This document shows positions 14,036-21,808 of a stretch of DNA of 64,000 nucleotides, piece by piece. Position numbers and translations under genes: made by a program. Below the pieces are notes generated by a model, which worked only from the letters and a program-made list of their open reading frames with translations, made no database searches and had not been told where the DNA came from. Source of the stretch: Streptomyces smyrnaeus (lineage in GTDB: Bacteria; Actinomycetota; Actinomycetes; Streptomycetales; Streptomycetaceae); the NCBI RefSeq assembly GCF_017676345.1, contig NZ_JAFFZM010000015.1:1-64000 (forward strand), given 5' to 3'. The stretch's first letter is position 1; the number at the start of each line of letters is the position of its first letter.

Positions 14036-14839
14036 GTGTCCATCGGCAACTCCCCGGAAGAGGACCGGCCCCCGGTCGGTCGAGCCCTCCAGCAGGCCCG
14101 AATCGACGCACGGTTGTCCGTGGAGGAGATCAGTACCTCCACGCGGGTGCGAGTCCCGATCGTGCAGGCGATCGAGCAGGACGACTACTCCCGGTGCGGC
14201 GGGGACGTGTACGCGCGCGGCCACATCCGCACCCTCGCCCGCGCCGTCGGGCTGGACGGCGACGCCCTGGTCGCACAGTACGACGAGGAACACGGCGGCC
14301 GTCCCGAGCCCACCGCGCCCGCCACGCTGTTCGAGGCCGAGCGCATCCGTCCCGAGCCGCGCCGGCCCAACTGGACCGCGGCCATGGTCGCGGCCATCGT
14401 CGCGGTGATCGGATTCGTCGGCTTCACCCTGGTCAGCGGAGGCGGCGAGGAATCCGGCAAGCAGGCCGCCGAGGAGGCGCCGTCACCGACCCCCTCCAAG
14501 GGAGCGTCCGAGGATCCGGCCCCCTCCAAGTCGAGCGATCCCAAGCCCTCCGAGAGCGCCATCGCGGGAGCACCCGCCGACAAGGTCACCGTGCGGATGA
14601 CCGCGGAGAACGGCAGCAGCTGGGTTTCCGCCAAGGACCACAACGGGCGGCTGGTCCACGAAGGAGTGCTCAAGGAGGGTCAGTCGAAGACTCTCACCGA
14701 CGACAAACGGCTCGACCTGGTGCTCGGTAACGCGGGCGGTGTGAAGCTCTACGTCAACGGTAAGCAGGTCAAACACGCGGGCGAGGTCGGCCAGGTGCAG
14801 CGGCTCAGCTACACCCGCGGCGACCCCGAGGCCGGCTGA
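14036..14839 (+). CDS. RodZ-like HTH membrane protein
   Basis: The 267-residue protein has a cytoplasmic Xre/HTH_25 domain (about 15-85, including LSVEEISTSTRVRVPIVQAIE), one transmembrane helix (about 122-140, MVAAIVAVIGFVGFTLV), an extracytoplasmic Ser/Pro/Lys-rich linker and a C-terminal RodZ-type domain (about 180-262; VRMTAENGSSWV to VKLYVNGKQV). RodZ links MreB to the cell-wall machinery in rods; in Streptomyces the paralogue may act in sporulation wall synthesis (inference). GTG 14036 was chosen because AAAGG lies eight bases upstream and the protein begins just before the HTH. It sits between ftsK and rimO. Confidence 0.85.
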   Translation: MSIGNSPEEDRPPVGRALQQARIDARLSVEEISTSTRVRVPIVQAIEQDDYSRCGGDVYARGHIRTLARAVGLDGDALVAQYDEEHGGRPEPTAPATLFEAERIRPEPRRPNWTAAMVAAIVAVIGFVGFTLVSGGGEESGKQAAEEAPSPTPSKGASEDPAPSKSSDPKPSESAIAGAPADKVTVRMTAENGSSWVSAKDHNGRLVHEGVLKEGQSKTLTDDKRLDLVLGNAGGVKLYVNGKQVKHAGEVGQVQRLSYTRGDPEAG

Positions 14840-14934
14840 CCGGTTCACGGGTGACCGGATCCGCCCGGCGCGGTGAGCTGCGCGGCCGCAACCTGGCGGC
14901 GGGTGGTGCCTACCGGACGAAGTAGGCTGAGCCC

Positions 14935-16614
14935 ATGCCCGAACGCCGTACCGTCGCCCTTGTCACTCTCGGTTGCGCACGTAACGAGGTGGACTCGGAA
15001 GAGCTCGCAGGCCGCCTGGCGGCGGATGGCTGGGATCTCGTCGAGGACGCCACCGATGCCGATGTCGCCGTCGTCAACACCTGCGGCTTCGTCGAGGCCG
15101 CCAAGAAGGACTCCGTCGACGCGCTGCTGGAGGCCAACGATCTCAAGAGCGCGGCCCGCGAGGGCGAGGGCAGAACCCAGGCCGTGGTGGCCGTCGGCTG
15201 TATGGCCGAGCGGTACGGCAAGGAGCTCGCCGACGCGCTCCCCGAGGCGGACGGGGTGCTCGGGTTCGACGACTACGCGGACATCTCCGACCGGCTCCAA
15301 ACCATTCTGAGCGGGGGTGTGCACGCACCGCACGTCCCCCGCGACCGGCGCAAGCTGCTGCCCGTGAGCCCCGCCGAGCGCCAGGGCGCCGCTGTCGCAC
15401 TGCCCGGGCACGGAGCTGCAGAGACCGCCGGGGCGCCGGACGCGCCTGGGGCGTCGAGTTCTCCTGGGGCGCAGGAGCCCGCCGAGGCGGCCGAGTCCGC
15501 GCCCGCCGACCTGCCCGAGGGCGTCGCGCCCGCCTCGGGGCCGCGCGCGCCCCTGCGGCGGCGGCTGGGCAGCAGCCCCGTCGCCTCCGTCAAGCTCGCC
15601 TCCGGCTGCGACCGGCGCTGCTCCTTCTGCGCCATCCCCTCCTTCCGCGGCTCCTTCATCTCCCGGCGCCCCGCCGACGTGCTCACCGAGACCCGCTGGC
15701 TGGCCGAGCAGGGCGTACGCGAGGTCATGCTCGTCTCGGAGAACAACACCTCCTACGGCAAGGACCTGGGCGACATCAGGCTGCTGGAGACGCTGCTGCC
15801 CGAGCTGGCCGCCGTCGACGGCATCGAGCGGGTGCGGGTGAGCTACCTCCAGCCCGCCGAGATGCGCCCGGGGCTGATCGACGTCCTCACCGGCACCGAG
15901 AAGGTCGCGCCGTACTTCGACCTGTCCTTCCAGCACTCGGCGCCGGGCGTGCTGCGTGCCATGCGGCGCTTCGGTGACACCGACCGCTTCCTCGGGCTGC
16001 TGGAGGAGATCCGCAAGCGTGCGCCGCAGGCCGGCGTGCGGTCCAACTTCATCGTCGGCTTCCCCGGCGAGAGCGAGCAGGACCTGGCCGAGCTGGAGCG
16101 CTTCTTGACGGCCGCCCGCCTCGACGCAATCGGTGTGTTCGGATACTCGGACGAGGACGGCACCGAGGCGGCCGGATACGCGGACAAGGTGCCCGCCGAC
16201 GAGGTCGCCGAGCGCCTCGCACACATGTCCAGGCTCGCCGAGGAGCTGACCTCCCAGCGCGCCGAGGAGCGTGTGGGGGAGACCGTGCGGGTACTGGTCG
16301 AGGCCGTGGACGAGGAAGAGGGCCCCCTGGGGCGCGGTGCGCACCAGGCGCCGGAGACCGACGGCCAGGTGCGGCTGGTACGGCCGGCGGCGTCCGGACC
16401 GGCGCCGGACGCGGACCAGGCCCTGAGGGTGGGCCGGATGGTCGAGGCGCGGGTCGTCGCGGCCGAGGGCGTCGACCTGGTCGCGGAGCCGCAGTCGCCG
16501 GTGGCCGCCGCGGCGGGGCACGGTGCGGTTCCGGCCACCCGTGCCGCCGCGGCGCGTGTGGTCGGCAGCGCCGACGACAGGCCTCGTGAGGTGAGCGGGG
16601 AGGCGGGCAGATGA
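14935..16614 (+). CDS. rimO: RimO: ribosomal protein S12 methylthiotransferase
   Basis: The 559-residue radical-SAM enzyme adds a methylthio group to the conserved Asp of ribosomal protein S12. The N-terminal UPF0004 domain supplies three cluster cysteines (TLGCARNEVDSEEL, VVNTCGFVEAA, VAVGCMAERYG). The radical-SAM motif is CDRRCSFCAIP (about residue 223), followed by SRRP and a C-terminal TRAM-like domain. Between the first two domains is an unusual insert of about 60 residues rich in Ala, Pro, Glu and Ser (about 138-200), making the protein longer than most RimO. TAGGCT lies six bases before the ATG and there is no Shine-Dalgarno, so the mRNA is probably leaderless. The stop overlaps pgsA (ATGA). 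Confidence 0.93.
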   Translation: MPERRTVALVTLGCARNEVDSEELAGRLAADGWDLVEDATDADVAVVNTCGFVEAAKKDSVDALLEANDLKSAAREGEGRTQAVVAVGCMAERYGKELADALPEADGVLGFDDYADISDRLQTILSGGVHAPHVPRDRRKLLPVSPAERQGAAVALPGHGAAETAGAPDAPGASSSPGAQEPAEAAESAPADLPEGVAPASGPRAPLRRRLGSSPVASVKLASGCDRRCSFCAIPSFRGSFISRRPADVLTETRWLAEQGVREVMLVSENNTSYGKDLGDIRLLETLLPELAAVDGIERVRVSYLQPAEMRPGLIDVLTGTEKVAPYFDLSFQHSAPGVLRAMRRFGDTDRFLGLLEEIRKRAPQAGVRSNFIVGFPGESEQDLAELERFLTAARLDAIGVFGYSDEDGTEAAGYADKVPADEVAERLAHMSRLAEELTSQRAEERVGETVRVLVEAVDEEEGPLGRGAHQAPETDGQVRLVRPAASGPAPDADQALRVGRMVEARVVAAEGVDLVAEPQSPVAAAAGHGAVPATRAAAARVVGSADDRPREVSGEAGR

Positions 16615-17468
16615 CCGGAGTCCCGGCTTCCGCGGCACGGCGTGGCGCCGTCCCGAAACCGAAGGCGGCGAGCACCGTACGCCCTGTGAGCCTGTGGAAC
16701 ATCGCGAACATCCTGACGATGGTGCGACTGCTGCTCGTGCCGGCGTTCGTGCTGCTCATGGTGGCGGAGGACGGACACGATCCGGCCTGGCGCTCGTTCG
16801 CCTGGGCGGCGTTCACCGTCGCCATGATCACCGACCTGTTCGACGGGGAGCTGGCCCGCCGGTACGACCTCGTCACCGACTTCGGCAAGATCGCCGACCC
16901 CATAGCCGACAAGGCGATCATGGGGGCCGCGCTGATCTGTCTCTCCGCCCTGTCCGACCTGCCCTGGTGGGTCACAGGCGTGATCCTCTTCCGCGAGCTG
17001 GGCATCACGCTGCTGCGCTTCTGGGTGATCAGACATGGAGTGATTCCGGCCAGCCGCGGCGGGAAGCTCAAAACGCTCGCCCAAGGCGTTGCCGTCGGGA
17101 TGTACGTCCTGGCGCTGACCGGTCCGCTGGCGACGGCGCGGTGGTGGGCAATGGCGGTAGCTGTGGTGCTGACCGTCGTCACCGGGCTCGACTACGTACG
17201 CCAAGCCGTGGTGCTGCGCCGGGCCGGGCTGGCGGCCGAGAAGGCCACGCCCACGTCGAAGGCCGCGCCCACGTCGTCCGGTACAACCTCCCGGACCCCC
17301 TCGTCGGCCTCGTCGGCCCCGGCCGCCTCCGGGCGTGACGGTGGAAGGGACGGCGAAAGGGACGGTGACGGTGAGGGGGATAACGCCGGGCCCGCAGGGA
17401 ACACGGGGAATTCAGGAAGCGCTGAGAACGCTGGAAACAAGCGGAAGGCGGGGGGTGAAGGGTCCTGA
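16611..17468 (+). CDS. pgsA: PgsA: CDP-diacylglycerol-glycerol-3-phosphate 3-phosphatidyltransferase
   Basis: The 285-residue integral membrane enzyme forms phosphatidylglycerol phosphate from CDP-diacylglycerol and glycerol-3-phosphate. The CDP-alcohol phosphotransferase signature is complete: TDLFDGELARR, then FGKIADPIADK. About five to six membrane helices occupy residues 30-205. The last 70 residues are a low-complexity Ser/Thr/Gly/Asp/Asn tail that is not part of the enzyme core. It overlaps rimO by four bases and ends five bases before cinA, so rimO-pgsA-cinA form a translationally coupled unit. In mycobacteria the matching gene is pgsA3, also next to clgR. Confidence 0.92.
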   Translation: MTGVPASAARRGAVPKPKAASTVRPVSLWNIANILTMVRLLLVPAFVLLMVAEDGHDPAWRSFAWAAFTVAMITDLFDGELARRYDLVTDFGKIADPIADKAIMGAALICLSALSDLPWWVTGVILFRELGITLLRFWVIRHGVIPASRGGKLKTLAQGVAVGMYVLALTGPLATARWWAMAVAVVLTVVTGLDYVRQAVVLRRAGLAAEKATPTSKAAPTSSGTTSRTPSSASSAPAASGRDGGRDGERDGDGEGDNAGPAGNTGNSGSAENAGNKRKAGGEGS

Positions 17469-17473
17469 CAGAT

Positions 17474-18049
17474 GTGGAGTCGCAGGCCGGTGGAGTGCTG
17501 GCGTTGCTCACCCAGCGAGGCCAGACGCTCGCCGTCGCCGAGTCGCTGACCGGAGGACTCGTCGCCGCTGAGATCACAGCCGTCCCAGGCGCCTCAGGAG
17601 CCTTCCGTGGTTCCGTGACGGCGTACGCTTCCGCGCTCAAGAGGGATGTACTCGGCGTGGACGGGGCACTCCTTGAGGAGCGGGGTGCTGTGGACCCCGA
17701 GATCGCGCGCCGGATGGCGCGGGGCGTACGCACCGCGCTGGGCGCCGACTGGGGCCTCGCGACAACGGGTGTGGCCGGGCCCGAGCCCCAGGACGGACAA
17801 CCGGTCGGAACGGTGTACGTCGCTGTCGTCGGCCCCACGACAGAGGCAGTGGAGAGACTGCGGCTCGAAGGGAGCCGGAGCGGCGATCGAGCCGGTGACA
17901 CTGGTGAGGAAGCCGGGGAACGTGTGCGTGCCGGTATCCGTACGGAGAGTGTTCGAGGAGCGCTGGAGCTGCTCTACAAGGAACTGATCGAAAATGCTGG
18001 AGGGCAGGATAGAGAACAGACCGGGGGGAATGGATGTTTGCAGCCCTGA
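17474..18049 (+). CDS. cinA: CinA C-terminal domain protein (NMN deamidase type)
   Basis: The 191-residue protein consists only of the CinA C-terminal domain, with VAESLTGGLVAAEIT, VPGASGAFRGSVTAYA and TTGVAGPEPQDGQPVGTVYVAV. The related E. coli PncC deamidates nicotinamide mononucleotide in NAD recycling. The N-terminal MoCF-like domain of full-length CinA is missing, which is usual in actinobacteria. The GTG at 17474 is the first standard start after the pgsA stop; translation may begin a few codons earlier if a non-standard CTG (17465) is used. The tail after ELIENAGG is short and poorly conserved. Confidence 0.85.
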   Translation: MESQAGGVLALLTQRGQTLAVAESLTGGLVAAEITAVPGASGAFRGSVTAYASALKRDVLGVDGALLEERGAVDPEIARRMARGVRTALGADWGLATTGVAGPEPQDGQPVGTVYVAVVGPTTEAVERLRLEGSRSGDRAGDTGEEAGERVRAGIRTESVRGALELLYKELIENAGGQDREQTGGNGCLQP

Positions 18050-18179
18050 GTGAACACGACATCGCTCCCCGCACGGCTGCCTGCCAAGGCGGTACGGTGG
18101 AGCCTGAAGGAGTCGGGGCCAACTGGCCGTCCCGATACAGGCTGTGGAAGACGCCGCGCGTTGAGAGGGAGGAGCACCG

Positions 18180-18560
18180 ATGATTCTGCTCCGTCGCCTG
18201 TTGGGTGACGTGCTGCGTCGGCAGCGCCAACGCCAGGGTCGTACCCTGCGCGAAGTCTCTTCGTCCGCCAGGGTCTCGCTCGGTTACCTCTCCGAGGTGG
18301 AGCGCGGCCAGAAGGAAGCCTCGTCCGAACTGCTCTCATCGATCTGTGATGCGCTCGATGTGCGGATGTCGGAGCTGATGCGGGAGGTCAGCGACGAGCT
18401 GGCACTCGCTGAGCTGGCCGAGTCCGCGGCGAGCGACGCTGTGCCCGCGCCCATGCGGCCGGTGCTCAACCCGCTGTCCGTCACCTCGGTCACCGGAGTG
18501 CCCGAGGAGCGTGTCACGATCAAGGCGCCGACGGAGGCCGTGGACGTGGTGGCGGCCTGA
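18180..18560 (+). CDS. clgR: ClgR: activator of clp and lon proteolysis genes
   Basis: The 126-residue protein has an Xre-type HTH (about 12-68; LREVSSSARVSLGYLSEVERGQKEAS) typical of ClgR, which activates clpP1P2, clpC and lon in actinobacteria. The position after pgsA and cinA is the conserved clgR location. The last residues are VDVVAA; in Streptomyces ClgR a C-terminal Ala-Ala makes the regulator a substrate of the ClpP proteases it induces (known of the family). A strong GGGAGGAG lies six bases before ATG 18180. A 130-base gap from cinA allows its own promoter; I found no clear ClgR box in it. Confidence 0.9.
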   Translation: MILLRRLLGDVLRRQRQRQGRTLREVSSSARVSLGYLSEVERGQKEASSELLSSICDALDVRMSELMREVSDELALAELAESAASDAVPAPMRPVLNPLSVTSVTGVPEERVTIKAPTEAVDVVAA

Positions 18561-19007
18561 CCGCCGTACGGCAGTCCGTGACCGTAGCTGCGGGCCGACC
18601 TTGTTCCCGCCGTCGAGGCCGGGGCACGGTAGGCGTGTGAGACGTGGAACGACAGGCTCCGCCGGGAGGACACCGGCGGAGCCTTCGCGCGTCCACAGAC
18701 GATCGAGCGGGCCCTGCCTGAGGCCCTCTGCGGGCGCACCTTGGGGCGCCTTCCGAGGGACGGGGCGAGCGTTCGTAGGTGCACGCCCCAAGTCATTCGC
18801 GAGCGCCTACGTGGCGGAGGGGCGTGCCGCACGTGAACGCACGCGGACTGCTCGTCGCACTGTGTGACCTACTTTCCGTGGTCGCGCGGTTGCCCGGAGT
18901 GCGGGACCATGGCTGTGTTCTCGACTTCGTCGACGGTCTTGTGTCCTTGCCGTGTCCGGCGCTCCCGCCGGGCCGGGCGGACCGGCACCGTCGCGGGAGG
19001 TGGCGGC
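18561..19007. other. 447-bp non-coding stretch after clgR
   Basis: No open frame here has convincing codon bias. It contains the clgR terminator (18654-18684) and a weaker inverted repeat, CGTAGGTGC (18774-18782) with GCGCCTACG (18803-18811, one G:T). A small non-coding RNA is possible but nothing in the sequence demands one. Confidence 0.4.
18654..18684 (+). terminator. clgR terminator hairpin
   Basis: A perfect 12-bp stem (AGGCTCCGCCGG, 18654-18665, with 18673-18684) and a seven-base loop, 94 bases after the clgR stop. There is no long T tract, as often in Streptomyces terminators. Confidence 0.6.
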
Positions 19008-19286
19008 ATGACGGCTGTGAGGCCCTTGCTGCTGTGCCGCTGGATGCTCGGCAGCGCCTGCGCCGTCGGCTGGCTGTGCGCGATATGGCGGGTGGCTGTC
19101 GGGGAGGGCGGCCCGATAGAAGCTTCGGTGACGGCTGGGGGATGGGGGCTGAGTGTACTGCCCGTGCATGTGGCGCAGGGCGGCGCACGACAGGGAGTGC
19201 GGGGGGCGGCCGGGGGCAGCACCCGGAGGGGGACTACCACGGCATCGCGACGCCGCCGTTGGGGCGCAGGATCTGTCCCGTCGTGA
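19008..19286 (+). CDS. Small hypothetical membrane protein
   Basis: A 92-residue product begins at ATG 19008 behind GGGAGGT (18995-19001). It carries one hydrophobic segment near the N-terminus (LLLCRWMLGSACAVGWLCAIW), a central Gly/Val-rich part and a basic tail. GC bias at third positions holds in the first 60 codons and then weakens. The last 53 bases overlap the 3' end of the opposite-strand SDR gene. I do not recognise a family. It could be a false call; the good ribosome-binding site and hydrophobic helix argue for it. Confidence 0.45.
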   Translation: MTAVRPLLLCRWMLGSACAVGWLCAIWRVAVGEGGPIEASVTAGGWGLSVLPVHVAQGGARQGVRGAAGGSTRRGTTTASRRRRWGAGSVPS

Positions 19287-20028
19287 AGGATGAGGCGTCC
19301 GAGACCAGATGCAGCACGGTGTGCGCGACCTCCTGGGCCTCACCGACCCGTCCCAGCGGCGACATCCTCGCCAGCGCCTCCTCGGCCCGCTGCTGGTCGG
19401 CGGGGTCGTCCCGCTCCGTCATGGGTGTACGCACCCAGCCGGGTGCCACCGCGTTGACCCGGATGCCGTGCTCGCCGACCTCGGTGGCGAGAGTCCTGGT
19501 GAGCTGGACGACGGCGGCTTTGGCGGCGCCGTAGCACAGCAGCCCGGCGGCGCCGGTGTCCACCGCGCCGGAGGCCATGGTCACCAGGGCGCCCCGGGTG
19601 CCGGTCCCGATCATGCTGCGGGCCGCTTCCTGGCAGGTGTACAGGACTCCTTTGAAGTTGACGGCGAGGACGCGGTCCAGATCGGTGTCCTGGGTGTCCA
19701 GCACAGAGCTGCGGTGCATGACTCCGGCGATGGCCGCCGCGATGTCGAGACTGCCGCCTGTGCGTACCGCCGCCGCGACGGCGCTGGTGAGTGCCGCGCG
19801 GTCGGTCACGTCGAGCAGGTGCGCCCAGGTGTCGCCGCCGGCTTGCGCGATCAGCTCCGTCGTGCGTGCCAGGCCCTGCTCGTCCTGGTCCGCGCAGTGC
19901 ACGGCGGCGCCCGCCCGGGCGAGCAGCACGGCGGTCGCGCGGCCGATCCCGCCGGCGGCGCCGGTCACCAGGGCGGTCCGGCCGGTCAGGTCGTACGCCG
20001 GGAGGTTGCCGTACGCCGGGAGGCTCAT
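19234..20028 (-). CDS. Short-chain dehydrogenase/reductase (SDR)
   Basis: The 264-residue NAD(P)-dependent oxidoreductase has the classical SDR layout: cofactor motif TGAAGGIG (about residue 22), the LDVTDRAAL acidic turn, the AAIAGV version of NNAG, a catalytic Ser (TMASGA), YGAAK with catalytic Tyr/Lys, and NAVAPGWVRTPM. Tyr and Lys are intact, so it should be active; the substrate is unknown. Residues 5-13 include a duplicated LPAYG/LPAYD from a 13-bp direct repeat. I chose ATG 20028; a TTG two codons upstream (20034) is possible. It lies 33 bases downstream of the Nei-type glycosylase on the same strand, without functional link that I can see. Confidence 0.85.
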   Translation of the reverse strand: MSLPAYGNLPAYDLTGRTALVTGAAGGIGRATAVLLARAGAAVHCADQDEQGLARTTELIAQAGGDTWAHLLDVTDRAALTSAVAAAVRTGGSLDIAAAIAGVMHRSSVLDTQDTDLDRVLAVNFKGVLYTCQEAARSMIGTGTRGALVTMASGAVDTGAAGLLCYGAAKAAVVQLTRTLATEVGEHGIRVNAVAPGWVRTPMTERDDPADQQRAEEALARMSPLGRVGEAQEVAHTVLHLVSDASSFTTGQILRPNGGVAMPW

Positions 20029-20061
20029 GGACAACGACGCTACGGAGAACCTGACGGTCCG

Positions 20062-20910
20062 TCAATTGGTCGAGCGGCTACCGGCGCTGTCGGCCTCCGC
20101 GGGCGGTGGTGGCTGGCAGTGCGGGCAGTACCAGACGGTGCGCGGGCGCTCCGGCGGCCCGTGGGAACCGGTGCGGATGGGAGTGCCGCAGCGCAAGCAG
20201 GGGCGGTTCTCCCGGCCGTAGACGGCCAGGTTGCGATCGGGGCGCGGACTGTTGGTCGTACGGCGGCGGACGCTGTCCTTGTTGGCCTCCAACAGCCGCT
20301 TGGCCGCCCTGAGCAGGCGCGCCGGCAGCGGCGGCGTCAGCGAACCCACCGGAGTCCAGGGGGAGGTGCGAGCGAGGAAGCACAACTCCGCCGCGTACAC
20401 GTTGCCGATCCCCGCCAGGTTGCGCTGGTCCAGCAGCGCCTCGACCAGCGGTCGCGCCGGGTCGTGGAGCAGGCGCCGCTCCGCTTCGGCCGCGTCCCAG
20501 TCGGGGCCCAGCAGATCCGGTCCCAGGTGGCCGACGACCGAGAACTCCTCCGCCGTGCGCAGCAGTTCCAGCACCGGGAGCCGGATCCCGGCCGCGGTTC
20601 GCTCCCCGGTCACCAGCAGCGCGCGGATCTGATGGGCAGGCCCGAAACCGCGTGCAGGGCTGCTGTTGTCCGCGGGATTGCCCTTCACCCGCCAGGCGCC
20701 CTCCATGCCCAGATGCGAGTGCACCGTCAGGCCGCCTTCGACGCGCATCAGCAGATGCTTGCCGCGCGGGGTGACGTCCAGGAGCGTGCGGCCGGACAGA
20801 TCGACGGTCGCCAGCCGGGGTACCCGGAAATCCGTACGGGTCAGCACCTGCCCGGCCAGCGCGGAGTGCAGGGCGTGCGCCGTGCGCCAGACGGTGTCTC
20901 CCTCGGGCAT
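20062..20910 (-). CDS. nei: Fpg/Nei family DNA glycosylase
   Basis: The 282-residue base-excision enzyme begins MPEGDTVWRTA, supplying the catalytic N-terminal Pro2 and Glu3 of the Nei group (Fpg has PELPE). It has GKHLLMRV with the conserved Lys, the H2TH domain (LLDQRNLAGIGNVYAAELCFLA) and a zinc finger made of CLRCG and CPHC near the C-terminus. Nei enzymes remove oxidised pyrimidines and cut the abasic site. The pair of this gene and lhr is also found side by side in Mycobacterium (nei Rv3297, lhr Rv3296, from memory), which suggests a related repair role. Here a MarR gene lies between them. Confidence 0.88.
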   Translation of the reverse strand: MPEGDTVWRTAHALHSALAGQVLTRTDFRVPRLATVDLSGRTLLDVTPRGKHLLMRVEGGLTVHSHLGMEGAWRVKGNPADNSSPARGFGPAHQIRALLVTGERTAAGIRLPVLELLRTAEEFSVVGHLGPDLLGPDWDAAEAERRLLHDPARPLVEALLDQRNLAGIGNVYAAELCFLARTSPWTPVGSLTPPLPARLLRAAKRLLEANKDSVRRRTTNSPRPDRNLAVYGRENRPCLRCGTPIRTGSHGPPERPRTVWYCPHCQPPPPAEADSAGSRSTN

Positions 20911-21052
20911 CCGACCGCCACCTCTTCAGTGATCTTCCGGCATCCAGCGGGCATCCCGCGCCATCACCGGCTCCTTGAGGACATATGCCCATGATCGCAG
21001 GAACCACTGACGGAACCTGGAGAGCGGCGAGAAGTGGGAGACGATCACGGGA

Positions 21053-21066
21053 TACGATCCTGGGCC
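21053..21066 (+). promoter_or_regulatory. -10 element of a probable leaderless MarR-type transcript
   Basis: TACGAT (21053-21058) ends eight bases before ATG 21067. No Shine-Dalgarno is present. The region 20911-21066 is the divergent control region of nei and this gene. Confidence 0.45.
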
Positions 21067-21690
21067 ATGGGGCAGTGGGGATACCGACGACAGCACGACG
21101 CGCTCGACGTGGACGGAGAGGCCGAGGCCGAGCAGCGGGACGCGCTCGAAGGGGCGCGGGACTGGGTCGACGATCATGTGGACCGCTGGCAGCCCGTGCT
21201 GCCCGACCTCAACCCCCACATCGAGGGCGCCGTCACCCGTATGCAGTTCCTCGCCGACCATCTGCGGCGGGCGGGGGAGCGCGCCTTGGCGGAGTTCGGA
21301 CTGCGCCGTGAGGAGCATGAGACGCTGCACATGCTCGCCGGACACGGCGGGCGCAGGACTCTCACCCAGCTCGCCATGGACCTGGGGGCCGCCCCCAACA
21401 CCTTGTCCGAGCGGCTGGACGTGCTGGAGAAGCGGGGCTTCGTGACCCGTACGACCACCGGCCGCCCCCGCGCCGTCGAGGACGAGCAGGGCGACGAGGT
21501 CGAGCTGACCGATGAAGGGCACGCCAACTGGCTCGCCGCCATAGAAGCGGCGGGTGCGGAAGAGCGCCGCCTGTTCGGGGCACTCGACTGGCACGAGCAG
21601 CGCCTCCTCGCCGGTCTCCTCCGCCAGATGATGCTGGCGACCGGGTCGTACGACGAGGCGAGCGGGGCCTACGACGACGAAGAGGGCTGA
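21067..21690 (+). CDS. MarR-family transcriptional regulator
   Basis: The 207-residue protein has a winged-helix core (about 75-175): EEHETLHMLAGHGG, RTLTQLAMDLGAAPNTLSERLDVLEKRGFV for the recognition helix, then a wing TRTTTGRPRAVEDE and LTDEGHANWLAAI. An acidic N-terminal extension of about 60 residues is longer than in typical MarR proteins (about 140 residues). It is transcribed divergently from nei and convergently towards lhr. Repression of its own gene or of nei is the simplest guess (inference). The start at 21067 follows the leaderless -10 arrangement. Confidence 0.8.
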   Translation: MGQWGYRRQHDALDVDGEAEAEQRDALEGARDWVDDHVDRWQPVLPDLNPHIEGAVTRMQFLADHLRRAGERALAEFGLRREEHETLHMLAGHGGRRTLTQLAMDLGAAPNTLSERLDVLEKRGFVTRTTTGRPRAVEDEQGDEVELTDEGHANWLAAIEAAGAEERRLFGALDWHEQRLLAGLLRQMMLATGSYDEASGAYDDEEG

Positions 21691-21808
21691 CGGCAGCCCT
21701 GTCGACCGACGGTCGTCGCCGTGCCGTGCCGACGGGTGCTCCGGCGGCCGACGGTCGCCGTGACGTGTCGACGGTCGCCGTGCCGTCCCGGCGCCCGCCA
21801 CGCTCCGG

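Noticed and set aside
18050..18179. ClgR autoregulatory box upstream of clgR
   Set aside because: I could not find a convincing GTTCGC-N5-GCG element in this gap.
20911..20999. RecA-NDp promoter for nei
   Set aside because: The nearest sequence, CCGTCAGTG-N8-GATCAT on the minus strand (20991-21013), has three mismatches including both leading Ts.
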